Of a stretch of DNA of 64,000 bases, positions 55,446 through 64,000 are shown in pieces. Within the stretch, counting starts at the first letter, position 1. Every line of letters starts with the position of its first letter. The translations under genes and the position numbers were made by a program. The DNA comes from Nocardia pneumoniae NBRC 100136 (GTDB lineage: Bacteria > Actinomycetota > Actinomycetes > Mycobacteriales > Mycobacteriaceae): the NCBI RefSeq assembly GCF_000308755.1, contig NZ_BAGF01000002.1, positions 124,001-188,000 of the forward strand, written 5' to 3'. The notes under the pieces are model-generated. The model did not search any database, had not been told where the DNA came from, and saw only the letters and a program-made list of their open reading frames with translations.

Positions 55446-55850
55446 CGTCAGCGCCGCCTGGACGCGGTCGGCCGCGCTCACCGCGTCCTCGTGTTCCCAC
55501 ACCCGCACCACCTGCCAGCCCGCCGCGATCAACGCCGCGTCGGTGGCTCGGTCCCGCGCCACGTTTCCGGCCAGCTTGGCGGCCCACCATTCGGCGTTGT
55601 TCTTCGGGTCGGTGGCGTGCTGTGGGCAGCGATGCCAGAAGCAGCCGTCCACGTAGACCGCGATCCGTCGGCGCGGAAACACCAGGTCGGCGCGGCGGCG
55701 CTGCCCGCGGATCGGCGCTCGATCGACGAAAAAGCGCAGCCCGCGCCGGTGCAGCTCGCGGCGCAGCGCGAGTTCCGGATCCGTTCCGGTGCGCCGCTGG
55801 CGTGCCATCCGCGCGCTGGTGGCCGCGTCCGTAGCGGGTCGCCGCGTCAT
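55419..55850 (-). CDS. vsr: Very short patch repair endonuclease
   Basis: 143 aa. Asp55 in RADLVFPRRRIAVYVDG, and FWHRCPQHATDPKNN with His73 and His78, match the Vsr active site that nicks 5' of T:G mismatches made by deamination of 5-methylcytosine. Also YVDGCFWH and WQVVRVWEHE are typical. ATG 55850 overlaps the methyltransferase stop (ATGA), so the two are a translationally coupled operon. Confidence 0.93.
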   Translation of the reverse strand: MTRRPATDAATSARMARQRRTGTDPELALRRELHRRGLRFFVDRAPIRGQRRRADLVFPRRRIAVYVDGCFWHRCPQHATDPKNNAEWWAAKLAGNVARDRATDAALIAAGWQVVRVWEHEDAVSAADRVQAALTSAAPHPHE

Positions 55851-56980
55851 GCCGCCCAGCCGCCCATCCGGTCGAGATGGCTTTCCACGTCGGCGAGAAA
55901 ACCGGGTGGAAAACGCAAGCTGCCCATGCTGGTTCGGCGGAGGAACCCGGCGGTGGCGCGGGCGGACAGCAGTTGCGCGCCGGTGAGGAAGTGGGTCAGG
56001 TCCTCGTAGGGCTCGTGCACCGGCCAGGTGGACACGGGTACCCGATAGGCCGCGCCGGCGCGGCCCCACGCGGCCACCGGCCACGGCGTGCCGGGAGCGA
56101 GCCGATGATCGCCGGGGATCGGGTCCAGCGGCGCGGCCAGCCGCGACCCGACCCAGGCGGCCATCCGGACGCTCACCGCGTTGCCGATCAGCTTCCAGCG
56201 ATGTCCCTTGCGCACGCCGGGCACGTCGGTCGCGGGTGCGGTCCAGCCCGGGTCGAACCCCTGCAGGCGTTCGGCATCGGCGATGCCGGGCGTGACGATC
56301 TCACCGGACGGCAGCCGCACCGCGGGCGGGCTCGCGATGCCGAGCGCCGATCCACCCTTCAGCGTCGGCACCGCGTTCACCGCCCAGCCGAGCCCGCGCA
56401 CCCCTTCGGTCCAGTAGAAGCCGCACGGATCGAGCGCGGGATCGCCGACCGTGCGGGGACCGGCGTCCTCGCCGAACAGCACCTGGCGCGGGTCTTCGGT
56501 GCGTGAGGCCAGCATGAGCACTCGCTGCCGCCGCTGCGGCAATCCGAACGCGCGCGCGTCCACCACCCGGTAGGCCCAGGTGTAACCGAGCTCGTCGAGC
56601 GCGCCGGTGATGTGCCGCATCGCCGCGCCTCGGCCGAGTTGCAGCATGAACGGCACGTTCTCGATCAGCAGCCAGCGCGGACCGCGTTTGCGTCGCACCA
56701 GCCGGAACACCTCGTCGACCAGACCCGACCGGGTGCCGGTGATGCCGGCGGTGCGTCCGGCCTGGGACAGGTCCTGGCACGGGAATCCCGCCGCGACCAG
56801 CTCCGTTCCCGCCGGGATTGCGCGCAGCCGGGTGATGTCGGAATGCAGTGGCACATCGGGAAAGCGGGCCGCGAGCACGCCTTGGGCGCCGGGCTCGATC
56901 TCGCACAGCAGTTCGGTGTGCCAGCCGTGCCTGCCGAGACCGAGCTCGAGTCCGCCGATCCCGGCGAACAGCCCGACCAT
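55847..56980 (-). CDS. dcm: DNA (cytosine-5) methyltransferase
   Basis: 377 aa. Motif I MVGLFAGIGGLELGLGRHG, motif IV GFPCQDLSQAG with catalytic Cys68, motif VI ENV (107-109), motif VIII QRRQR (149-153), and motif X GNAVSV near 267-272. It methylates cytosine C5 at an unknown sequence; the paired Vsr suggests the methylated base is prone to deamination repair. ATG 56980 used; a TTG at 56995 has a better purine-rich site. No cognate restriction enzyme is adjacent in the window, so it may be orphan or regulatory. Confidence 0.92.
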   Translation of the reverse strand: MVGLFAGIGGLELGLGRHGWHTELLCEIEPGAQGVLAARFPDVPLHSDITRLRAIPAGTELVAAGFPCQDLSQAGRTAGITGTRSGLVDEVFRLVRRKRGPRWLLIENVPFMLQLGRGAAMRHITGALDELGYTWAYRVVDARAFGLPQRRQRVLMLASRTEDPRQVLFGEDAGPRTVGDPALDPCGFYWTEGVRGLGWAVNAVPTLKGGSALGIASPPAVRLPSGEIVTPGIADAERLQGFDPGWTAPATDVPGVRKGHRWKLIGNAVSVRMAAWVGSRLAAPLDPIPGDHRLAPGTPWPVAAWGRAGAAYRVPVSTWPVHEPYEDLTHFLTGAQLLSARATAGFLRRTSMGSLRFPPGFLADVESHLDRMGGWAA

Positions 56981-57317
56981 CCGCGCGCCCGTCAACGACC
57001 TTCCCTTTCTCGCGTCCACACCGGACGCCGCCCGCGCGTCCAGTGCACGGGAGCAGGTTACTCGAGTCGTCCGAGGCGATCGCCGAACAACGCGACCAAC
57101 GTCGCGGGCACCTGGTACGGTCCGCGTGTCACGCAGTGCTATTGGTGCGCTTTTTCCAATAATCACAGGACCGGTCGCGCGATGGGTGATGATCGGCTGT
57201 TCCGCCTGCGCTCCAGTGCCATGCGCGCGGGCCGCCGCACGATCCTGCTGGCGCGCTCGCGCAGTGCTTTTGCTCCACGACGTTTTCCTCGAGCGACGCT
57301 AGGGAAAGTGAGCGAAC
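56981..57317. other. Divergent region between dcm and kasA-like genes
   Basis: About 337 bp. A TATTGG/CCAATA inverted repeat at 57140-57161 with a 10-nt loop may be an operator or part of the promoter of the KasA-like gene. No gene is supported here. Confidence 0.45.
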
Positions 57318-58568
57318 ATGCAGACTGCTTCCACCAAGAACGGGAATTTCCGCCCTGTCGTGGTCACCAGTCTCTCGGCGACCACGTCCATCGCCGGTGA
57401 CGTGGACTCCACGTGGAAGGGTCTGCTCAATGGCGAGAGCGGCATCGACCTCTTGGACGACGGCTTCGTCGACCAGTTCGAGCTGCCGGTGCGGATCGGC
57501 GGTCATCTGAAGGTCACGCCCGCCATGTGCCTCGGTGCGGGCGAGACGCACGGGCTGGCCTATGTGGAGCAGATGGCCATCGCGCTCGCTCGTGAGGTCT
57601 GGCGCAACGCGGGAAGCCCGGAGGTGGACAAGAACCGTCTCGGCGTGTCCATCGGCACCGGTCTCGGCGGGGCCGAGGCGATCATCGCCGCGCGGGACAA
57701 ACTGAACAACGGTGGCTACCGCAAGGTTTCGCCGTACTCCGTGCAGTCGGCGATGCCGAATGGGGCCGCGGCGTGCGCCGCGCTGGAGATCGGTGCGCGC
57801 GCTGGTGTGTCGACGACGGTGTCGGCGTGCGCGTCGGGTTCGGAGGCGATCGCCAACGCCTGGAAGATGCTCGTCATGGGTGACGCCGACATGGTGGTCA
57901 CCGGCGGGGTGGAGGGCTCGATCCAAGCCGTCGCGGTCGCGGCGTTCACGATGATGCGCGCCATGAGCACCCGCAACGACGCGCCCAAATGCGCGTCGCG
58001 CCCGTTCGACGCCGACCGCGACGGCTTCGTCTTCGGCGAGGCGGGCGCGCTGATGGTGCTGGAGACCGAAGAGCACGCCAAGGCGCGCGGCGCGACCCTC
58101 CACGCGCGACTGCTCGGCGCTGGCATCACCTCCGACGGGTTCCATCTCGTCGCGCCCGATCCGGAGGGCTCCGGCGCGGCGCGCGCGATAACGCGGTCGC
58201 TGCAGACGGCGGGTCTGACCAGAAACGACATCACGCACGTCAACGCGCACGCGACGGGCACGCCGGTGGGCGACACCGCGGAGGCGCGCGCGATCAACAA
58301 GGCCATCGGCAACCACCCGTCGGTCTACGCGCCGAAATCGGCCCTCGGCCACTCCATCGGCGCGGTCGGCGCGCTGGAATCGGTGCTCACCGTGCTGAGC
58401 CTGCGCGACGCGATCGTGCCGCCCACACTGAACCTGGACAATCAGGACCCCGAAGTGGATCTGGATGTCGTCAGCGGCCGACCGAGGACCGGCCGTATCG
58501 ATTACGCCGTGAACAACTCCTTCGGCTTCGGCGGGCACAACGTCGCGCTGGCCTTCGGCCGATACTGA
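57318..58568 (+). CDS. kasA: Beta-ketoacyl-ACP synthase, KasA-like
   Basis: 416 aa thiolase-fold enzyme of FAS-II meromycolate elongation. The catalytic triad is Cys171 in VSACASGSE, His311 in VNAHATGTP and His345 in [11 protein letters not shown], the same numbering as mycobacterial KasA. The N-terminus [20 protein letters not shown] and the end [18 protein letters not shown] also match KasA. It condenses malonyl-ACP with growing acyl-ACP. It starts a pair with a FadD32-like gene. In mycobacteria kasA sits in a fabD-acpM-kasA-kasB operon; that context is missing here, so it may be a paralogue. Confidence 0.88.
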   Translation: MQTASTKNGNFRPVVVTSLSATTSIAGDVDSTWKGLLNGESGIDLLDDGFVDQFELPVRIGGHLKVTPAMCLGAGETHGLAYVEQMAIALAREVWRNAGSPEVDKNRLGVSIGTGLGGAEAIIAARDKLNNGGYRKVSPYSVQSAMPNGAAACAALEIGARAGVSTTVSACASGSEAIANAWKMLVMGDADMVVTGGVEGSIQAVAVAAFTMMRAMSTRNDAPKCASRPFDADRDGFVFGEAGALMVLETEEHAKARGATLHARLLGAGITSDGFHLVAPDPEGSGAARAITRSLQTAGLTRNDITHVNAHATGTPVGDTAEARAINKAIGNHPSVYAPKSALGHSIGAVGALESVLTVLSLRDAIVPPTLNLDNQDPEVDLDVVSGRPRTGRIDYAVNNSFGFGGHNVALAFGRY

Positions 58569-58675
58569 CCGCGGGTGACCGGGACACCTGCTAGCCTTCC
58601 CGACGCTTCGTTATCGACCTGAGTTCGGTGTCACTGCACGGCCTGAGCGCCTGTGCGTTGGAAAAGGATAAGGCG

Positions 58676-60604
58676 ATGATCGACGAAACCTTCGACGACT
58701 ATCTGGACGATCAGGGCAACATCAAAATCAGGGGGAACAAGACCCTGATCGACTTCGTCGACAAGCACTGCGCGGAGAACGGCGACGACCTCGCCTACCG
58801 CTACATCGACTACTCGCGCGAACGCGACGGTGAATACCTCGAGCTCACCTGGCGCCAGTTCGGTGTGCGGCTTCGGGCGGTGGCGGCCCGCTTGCAGCAG
58901 GTGACGCGGCTGGGCGACCGGGTGGCGATCCTCGCTCCGCAAGGGCTGGACTACGTCGTTTCGCTTTTCGCCGCGGTGTACTCGGGCAACATCGCGGTCC
59001 CGCTGTTCGATCCGGAGGAACAGGGCCACACCGATCGGCTGCGTGCGGTGTTGAGCGACTGCACACCCGCCGCGATCCTCACCGTCGGCTCCGCCGCGGG
59101 CGGTGTGCGGAAATTCTTTCGACATCTACCGGCGAAGGAGCGTCCGCGCATCATCGCGGTGGAGGCGATCCCGGACAGCGTCGGCGCTGCCTGGAAGCGG
59201 CCGGATATCAACATCGACAGCGTCGCCTATCTGCAGTACACCTCGGGGTCGACCCGGACGCCCGCCGGGGTGGAGATCACCCACCGGGCGGTGGGCACGA
59301 ACCTGTTGCAGATGATCGACGCCATCGGCGTGACCGAGCATTCGCGCGGGGTCACCTGGCTGCCGCTGTTCCACGACATGGGCCTGCTGTGCGTGATCCT
59401 GCCGACCGTCGGCGGCGGATTCATCACGATCATGTCGCCGAGCGCGTTCGTGCGCCGCCCCTATCGCTGGATCAAGGAACTAGCGGCGGCGTCCGACGGC
59501 GCCGGAACGTTCGCCGCGGCACCCAATTTCGCGTTCGAGCATGCGGCGGCGCGCGGGAAGCCGAAGCCTGGTGAGGACTTGGACCTGTCCAATGTGATCG
59601 GGTTGATCAACGGCAGTGAGCCGGTCTCGGTGTCGTCGATGAAGAAGTTCAACGACGCGTTCGCGCCGTACGGACTGCCGGAGACGGCGATCAAACCGTG
59701 CTATGGCATGGCCGAGGCGACGCTGTTCGTGTCGGCCACCAAGGCCGAGGACAAGGCGAAGGTGGTCTACGTCGACCGCGCCGAGCTGAGCGCAGGGCGG
59801 ATGGTCGAGGTGGCGCCGGATGCCGACAACGCCATCGCGCAGGTGTCCTGCGGTTACGTCGCACTGTCGCAGTGGGCGGTGATCGTCGATCCGGAGCGCG
59901 GCACCGAACGCAATGACGGTGAGGTCGGCGAGATCTGGCTGCACGGCGAGAACATGGGCATCGGGTACTGGGGCCGCCCGGAGGAGACCGAGTCCGTCTT
60001 CCGCGCCAAGCTGGCGGCGCGGCTGCCTGAGGGCAGTCATGCCGACGGCACGCCGGAGGACGCCAACTGGATGCGCACCGGCGACTTCGGCGCCTATATC
60101 GACGGCGAGCTGTACATCACCGGCCGGGTCAAGGATCTGGTCATCGTGGACGGACGCAACCACTATCCGCAGGATCTGGAGTTCTCCGCCCAGGAATCGA
60201 GCCAGGCGTTGCGTCCCGGCTTCGTGGCGGCGTTCTCGGTCCCGGCCAACGAACTGCCCGCGCTGGTCTTCGAGCAGGACAGTCACTCGGGACTGACGTT
60301 CGACGCCGAGGACACCTCCGAGCAGCTGGTGATCGTCGCCGAACGCAATACCGGCGCGGGAAAGCTGGAGCCCGAGCCGGTCGCTGATACGGTGCGCGCG
60401 GCGATCGCGCGGCGCCACGGCGTCACGGTGCGCGACGTGCTGCTGGTGCCCGCGGGTTCGATTCCGCGCACATCCAGCGGCAAGATCGCGCGCCGCGCCT
60501 GCCGGGCGGCCTATCTGGAGGGCACGCTGCGTGGGGGTCATCAGCAGCAGGCGTTCCCGGACGCGCCGCAGGAGTGGGAGTCCGAATCCGCGGTCGTCGT
60601 ATAA
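58676..60604 (+). CDS. fadD32: Fatty-acyl-AMP ligase, FadD32-like
   Basis: 642 aa. The ANL adenylation core: [20 protein letters not shown], the P-loop [11 protein letters not shown] (188-198), [35 protein letters not shown] and [20 protein letters not shown], with [20 protein letters not shown] carrying the final Lys. Length and motif details match FadD32 fatty-acyl-AMP ligases, which activate meromycolate for the mycolic condensase Pks13. ATG 58676 after AAGG. Pks13 and AccD4 are not adjacent here, which is unusual for the true fadD32 locus, so this may be a paralogue serving another lipid. Confidence 0.88.
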   Translation: MIDETFDDYLDDQGNIKIRGNKTLIDFVDKHCAENGDDLAYRYIDYSRERDGEYLELTWRQFGVRLRAVAARLQQVTRLGDRVAILAPQGLDYVVSLFAAVYSGNIAVPLFDPEEQGHTDRLRAVLSDCTPAAILTVGSAAGGVRKFFRHLPAKERPRIIAVEAIPDSVGAAWKRPDINIDSVAYLQYTSGSTRTPAGVEITHRAVGTNLLQMIDAIGVTEHSRGVTWLPLFHDMGLLCVILPTVGGGFITIMSPSAFVRRPYRWIKELAAASDGAGTFAAAPNFAFEHAAARGKPKPGEDLDLSNVIGLINGSEPVSVSSMKKFNDAFAPYGLPETAIKPCYGMAEATLFVSATKAEDKAKVVYVDRAELSAGRMVEVAPDADNAIAQVSCGYVALSQWAVIVDPERGTERNDGEVGEIWLHGENMGIGYWGRPEETESVFRAKLAARLPEGSHADGTPEDANWMRTGDFGAYIDGELYITGRVKDLVIVDGRNHYPQDLEFSAQESSQALRPGFVAAFSVPANELPALVFEQDSHSGLTFDAEDTSEQLVIVAERNTGAGKLEPEPVADTVRAAIARRHGVTVRDVLLVPAGSIPRTSSGKIARRACRAAYLEGTLRGGHQQQAFPDAPQEWESESAVVV

Positions 60605-60648
60605 AAGGCGCAGCTCGAGGCCGTCCGTCCGCGCCGGGCTGGGCAAAG

Positions 60649-60685
60649 GGCTGAGGCAGCCGCGGAAAGGGCGCAGGCGAGGCAG
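60649..60685. repeat. Dispersed 37-nt repeat, copy 2
   Basis: Differs at 2 of 37 positions from 39993-40029. Lies between the FadD32-like stop and a convergent minus-strand stop at 60690, the same context as copy 1. Confidence 0.75.
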
Positions 60686-60689
60686 TCGC

Positions 60690-60968
60690 CTAGATCCGGA
60701 TCTCGGTGTGGTACTCGAATTCGCGGACGTCGGCGCCCACGATCTGGGCGGCGAGGTCGCTGGAGGTGCCCGCGCCGCGGAAGCGCTCCATCGCGGCGCG
60801 GTCGGCCCAGCGTTCGTAGATGTTGACCCGATCCGGCTCGATCAGATCCGCGCCGAGATCGAAGTCCAGGCACCCTTCGGCGGCGCGGGCCAGCCGCACC
60901 ACCTCGCGGCAGCTGTCGAGGTAGTGGTCGCGATCGGTGACGCGCAGGTATCCGGCGACGATCAGCAC
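60690..60968 (-). CDS. Antibiotic-biosynthesis-monooxygenase-domain protein
   Basis: 92 aa from GTG 60968: MLIVAGYLRVTDRDHYLDSC, then RAAEGCLDFDLGADLIEPDR and YERWADRAAMERFRG. This is the ABM dimeric ferredoxin-like fold, which acts as a cofactor-less monooxygenase, quinone reductase-like or heme-degrading protein. With no pathway context, no substrate can be named. A frame extension upstream to 61223 is not supported. Confidence 0.8.
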   Translation of the reverse strand: MLIVAGYLRVTDRDHYLDSCREVVRLARAAEGCLDFDLGADLIEPDRVNIYERWADRAAMERFRGAGTSSDLAAQIVGADVREFEYHTEIRI

Positions 60969-61198
60969 GCTACCGAGTCTAGGTTCCGATGCCTTGACCT
61001 CGAGGGAACTCGAGGTTGTTGGCTCGGTGGATGAGTCACGATCCCATCCGCGACCGCATCGTGCAGCGCGGTCGCGTGCCAGCCGGAAAATCGGTTGGTC
61101 GACGCAGGCTCCGGTGCGACCCTGAGATGTCGGACCTCGATGCGAACATCGCCGAGGGGCCCGTTCCACGTCGCCAGTCAGATAGCTGAGGGGGAGTT

Positions 61199-63004
61199 TT
61201 GTCTGTCGCACTGGATATTTCATCGGCCGAACCGGAGGCCGACAGACCGGAGCGGTCCGCCACCGCGGGCCGCGGACATTCGCTGCGGCGGTTCTGGCCG
61301 TACCTGCGTCCGCACGTCGGGATGCTGCTCGCCGCGAGCGGTCTCGCGATGCTCGCGAACCTCACCTCCATCGTGATTCCACTGATGATCGCGCGGATCA
61401 TCGATGGTCCGGTCGCGCATCGCGATCTCGCCGGCGCCATCGGTCCGGTGGCCGTTGTCTTGCTGCTCGGTCTGGCGGAGGCGGGCGGCGTGTGGGGACG
61501 CCGCTGGCTGATCGCCGCGCCGGCCACGCGCTTCGAGATCACCTTGCGCGCCAAGATATTCCGCAAGTTGCAGGCGCTGGCGATCGGCAGGCACGACGCC
61601 TGGGAGTCGGGTCAGCTGCTGTCGCGTGCGGTGGACGACCTGTCCACCATGCGGCGTTTCGTGTCGTTCGCGGGGCCGTTCCTGCTCGTCCACACCGTGA
61701 TCATCCCGGTCGGGTTCGTCGCGCTCGTCGCGCTGAGCTGGCGAATCGGCCTGATCTTCGCGATCGTGTCGATCCCGTTGGTAGTCATCTGTGTTCGTTT
61801 CGAACGCCGGTACTCGGTGGCCTCGCGGCGTTCCCAGGATCAGGCCGGTGACCTGGCCACCACCGCCGAGGAGTCGGCGCAGGGTGTGCGGGTGCTGAAG
61901 GCGTTCGGCCGCGGCGTGTTCTTCGGCCGCCGGTTCACCGCCCAAGCGCGTGAGCTGCGGGAGACCGAGATGGTGAAAGCGCGATTGGACGCGACGCTGT
62001 GGTCGGGCATGGTGAGCTTGCCGCAGCTGGCCATCGCGTTCGCGCTCGGCTACGGCGGTTACGCGGTCGCGCACGGCACGATGACGCTCGGCACGCTGGT
62101 CGCGGGCATCACGCTGGCGACTTTCCTGCAGTGGCCGATCATCTGGACCGGCTTCCTGCTCGCCGAGCTGAACGACGCGCGTACCGCCGCCGACCGGTAT
62201 TGGGAGATCATCGATACGCCGATCGACATCACCGACCCGGCCGAGCCGGTCGACCTGCCGGAGCGGGTCGATGGCGAACTGCGTTTGACGGGTGTACGTT
62301 TCGCCTTTCCAGACGCCGAAAATGCGGTGCTGGAAGATGTCTCGCTGAAGGTGCGTCCCGGCGAGACGGTGGCACTGGTCGGCGCGACCGGCGCAGGGAA
62401 GACGGCACTGCTCAACCTGATTCCGCGCCTGTACGACGTGACCGGTGGCGCGATCACCATCGACGGCATCGACATCGCCACGATGCGGGTCGCCGACCTG
62501 CGCTCACTGGTGTCGGTGGCGTTCGAGGACCCGGTGCTGTTCTCGGCGAGCGTGCGGGAGAACGTAGCGCTCGGCGATCCGTCCGCCACCGACGCCGATG
62601 TGCGCCGCGCACTGGAGGTGGCCCAGGCGACCGAGTTCGTGGACAACCTGCCCTGGGGATTGGACACCAGGATCGGCGAGCAGGGCCTGAGTCTGTCCGG
62701 TGGTCAGCGCCAGCGGCTCGCGCTGGCCCGCGCGGTGCTCACCGGTGCGGGAAAGCGCAGCCGGATCATGGTGCTCGACGACCCGCTGTCCGCGCTGGAC
62801 GTGGAAACCGAGGAGCGGGTGCAGGCGCGGCTGCGCACCGTGCTGGCCGACGCGACGACGCTGCTGGTCGCGCACCGTCCGTCCACGGCGGCGCTGGCCG
62901 ATCGGGTGGCGGTGCTCGCCGACGGCCGGATCGTCGCGGAGGGAACCCACGACCAGCTGCTGCGGACCAGCAAGAGATACCGAGAACTGATGGGAGGTGA
63001 GTAG
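61199..63004 (+). CDS. ABC exporter half with degenerate nucleotide site
   Basis: 601 aa from TTG 61199, with AGGGGGAG upstream. Six TM helices (about 40-330), then the nucleotide-binding domain: Walker A GATGAGKT (395-402), signature LSGGQ (499-503), Walker B ending LDD with Asp528 where the catalytic Glu is expected, and H-loop His559. The Q-loop position reads Glu443 (AFEDPVLF) rather than Gln. These replacements mark the non-canonical partner of a heterodimeric exporter whose other half is encoded 2 nt downstream. Substrate unknown; such pairs often export drugs or lipids. Confidence 0.88.
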   Translation: MSVALDISSAEPEADRPERSATAGRGHSLRRFWPYLRPHVGMLLAASGLAMLANLTSIVIPLMIARIIDGPVAHRDLAGAIGPVAVVLLLGLAEAGGVWGRRWLIAAPATRFEITLRAKIFRKLQALAIGRHDAWESGQLLSRAVDDLSTMRRFVSFAGPFLLVHTVIIPVGFVALVALSWRIGLIFAIVSIPLVVICVRFERRYSVASRRSQDQAGDLATTAEESAQGVRVLKAFGRGVFFGRRFTAQARELRETEMVKARLDATLWSGMVSLPQLAIAFALGYGGYAVAHGTMTLGTLVAGITLATFLQWPIIWTGFLLAELNDARTAADRYWEIIDTPIDITDPAEPVDLPERVDGELRLTGVRFAFPDAENAVLEDVSLKVRPGETVALVGATGAGKTALLNLIPRLYDVTGGAITIDGIDIATMRVADLRSLVSVAFEDPVLFSASVRENVALGDPSATDADVRRALEVAQATEFVDNLPWGLDTRIGEQGLSLSGGQRQRLALARAVLTGAGKRSRIMVLDDPLSALDVETEERVQARLRTVLADATTLLVAHRPSTAALADRVAVLADGRIVAEGTHDQLLRTSKRYRELMGGE

Positions 63005-63006
63005 CC

Positions 63007-64000
63007 ATGAGCACCGAGACGATCGTTTCGAAAGACGAATCGGCGCAGGATGATTCGGGCCGAAAGGACGAGGCGGCCGACTGGCGCGGTATCGCCAGCG
63101 AGGATAAGGAGATCACCGAGACCGGAAACCTGGTGCTGGCCGGTCGGTCCCGGCGGCTGCTGGTCGAGCTGGTCCGGCCCTACCGCAAGCTGGCCGCCCT
63201 CGCGCTGGTGCTCATCGTGGTGGACAACATCGCCATGGTGTCGGCGCCGCTGTTCATCGCGCACGGTTTGGACACCGGCATCGCGCGCGGCGCCGCCGGC
63301 GACTGGGCGCCGCTGGCCTGGTCCGTGGCCGGGTACCTCGGGTCGGTGCTGGTGGGCGTGCTCACCACCTTCTCCTTCCTCCGGGTGTCCGGCAGGCTGA
63401 GCCAGAGCGTGCTGTTCGACCTGCGGGTGCGCTCGTTCACGCATATGCAGCGCCTCAGCGTCGCCTTCCACGAGAAGTACACCTCGGGCAAGGTGGTCGC
63501 CCGGCTCACCGGCGATATCGAGACCCTGCAGGATCTGCTGGAGAGCGCGCTCAACCAGGCGTTGAGCGCGATCCTCTCGGTGCTGACCATCGCGGCGTTG
63601 CTGATCTACCTGGACCAGGTCCTCGCCGCGATCGTGCTGGCCGGCTTCGTCCCGCTGGTGCTGGTCACCCGCTGGGCGCAGCGCAGGCAGCGGGCGGGCT
63701 ACCGCCGCACCCGCGGCGCGATCGCGAAGGTGGTGGTGCAGTTCGTCGAGTCGATGGGCGGCATGCGAGCGGTGCAGGCGTTTCGCCGCGAGCAGCGCAA
63801 CGAATCGGTGCTCGCCATCGAGGACGCCGAATTCCGCGAGGCGACCACCGCGGCCATGCGCGGCATGGGCGATTACGCCGGACTGACCAAACTGCTCGGC
63901 AACCTGACCACGGTGACCATCATCGTGGTCGGCGCGTGGCGGGTGATCGAGGGCGACCTCGCGGTCGGCGTACTCGCGGCCTACCTGCTGTATCTCAACC
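63007..64000 (+). CDS. ABC exporter half, partial (runs off window)
   Basis: 331 codons to the window end. MSTETIVSKDESAQDD precedes an acidic tail; TM helices begin RKLAALALVLIVVDNIAMVS, with further TMs at about 100-120, 185-205, 210-230 and 300-320. RLSVAFHEKYTSGKVVARLT and the coupling-helix region ESMGGMRAVQAFRREQRNES match type IV exporter TM domains. The nucleotide-binding domain lies outside the window. It starts 2 nt after the preceding gene, so the two form a coupled operon and presumably a heterodimer. Confidence 0.85.
   Translation, partial: MSTETIVSKDESAQDDSGRKDEAADWRGIASEDKEITETGNLVLAGRSRRLLVELVRPYRKLAALALVLIVVDNIAMVSAPLFIAHGLDTGIARGAAGDWAPLAWSVAGYLGSVLVGVLTTFSFLRVSGRLSQSVLFDLRVRSFTHMQRLSVAFHEKYTSGKVVARLTGDIETLQDLLESALNQALSAILSVLTIAALLIYLDQVLAAIVLAGFVPLVLVTRWAQRRQRAGYRRTRGAIAKVVVQFVESMGGMRAVQAFRREQRNESVLAIEDAEFREATTAAMRGMGDYAGLTKLLGNLTTVTIIVVGAWRVIEGDLAVGVLAAYLLYLN

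Overview
The window is high-GC actinobacterial DNA whose gene content points to a mycolic-acid-producing member of the Mycobacteriales, most likely Nocardia or a close relative. The evidence is arabinogalactan machinery (dprE1, dprE2, aftA, an EmbB-type arabinosyltransferase, glfT1, glfT2, the Wzm/Wzt-type exporter), rhamnose-linker precursor genes (rmlA, rmlB, rmlC), a KasA-type ketoacyl synthase, a FadD32-like fatty-acyl-AMP ligase, an antigen-85-like esterase and a bacterial proteasome activator ending in GQYL. Assignments rest on reading the proteins and on remembered family features; no database search was run.

Layout. 1-1.8 kb: an HxlR regulator diverging from an NADPH:quinone-type oxidoreductase, with an inverted repeat between them. 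1.8-12.3 kb: the arabinan cluster on the minus strand (dprE1, dprE2, aftA, an unassigned GT-C-like membrane protein, embB) with a GtrA-family gene diverging from dprE1. 12.1-20.2 kb: a flavin-binding PPOX-family protein, a cytoplasmic molybdopterin oxidoreductase, small unknowns, an Xre regulator, and a MarR/MFS divergent pair with a clear operator. 20.2-26.6 kb: rmlC-rmlA, an HSL-type hydrolase, then a tandem duplication of [secreted glycine-rich protein + rmlB] whose second rmlB has decayed to a 3' remnant. 26.6-37.9 kb: DUF2142 and GT2 membrane genes, a second GtrA gene, glfT2, an SDR, rsgA, glfT1, Wzt and Wzm. 37.9-46.5 kb: bpa, a cysteine-desulfurase-like protein, a quinone oxidoreductase, lactate 2-monooxygenase, a MarR regulator, tRNA-Ser, an esterase, phenylalanine/histidinol-phosphate-type aminotransferase and a dienelactone-hydrolase-like protein.

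46.5-51.6 kb: tRNA-Ser(GCT) and tRNA-Arg(ACG), followed by a roughly 4.8 kb accessory island bounded by two imperfect copies of the tRNA-Arg 3' end plus its terminator. It carries an Xre-TPR regulator diverging from a compact run of small genes that ends in an acidic protein and a putative PD-(D/E)xK nuclease with a long charged tail. This is the best candidate in the window for an undescribed system (defence or toxin-immunity). 51.6-57 kb: a P450 with unusual motifs, a DinB/maleylpyruvate-isomerase-like protein, RidA, DUF998, and a C5-cytosine methyltransferase with Vsr. 57.3-64 kb: KasA-like and FadD32-like genes, a small monooxygenase, and a two-gene heterodimeric ABC exporter, the second gene running off the end.

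Non-coding structure includes two copies of a 57-nt hairpin repeat (near 1.8 and 53.9 kb), two copies of a 37-nt repeat (near 40.0 and 60.7 kb), several perfect terminator stems, and four operator-like palindromes.
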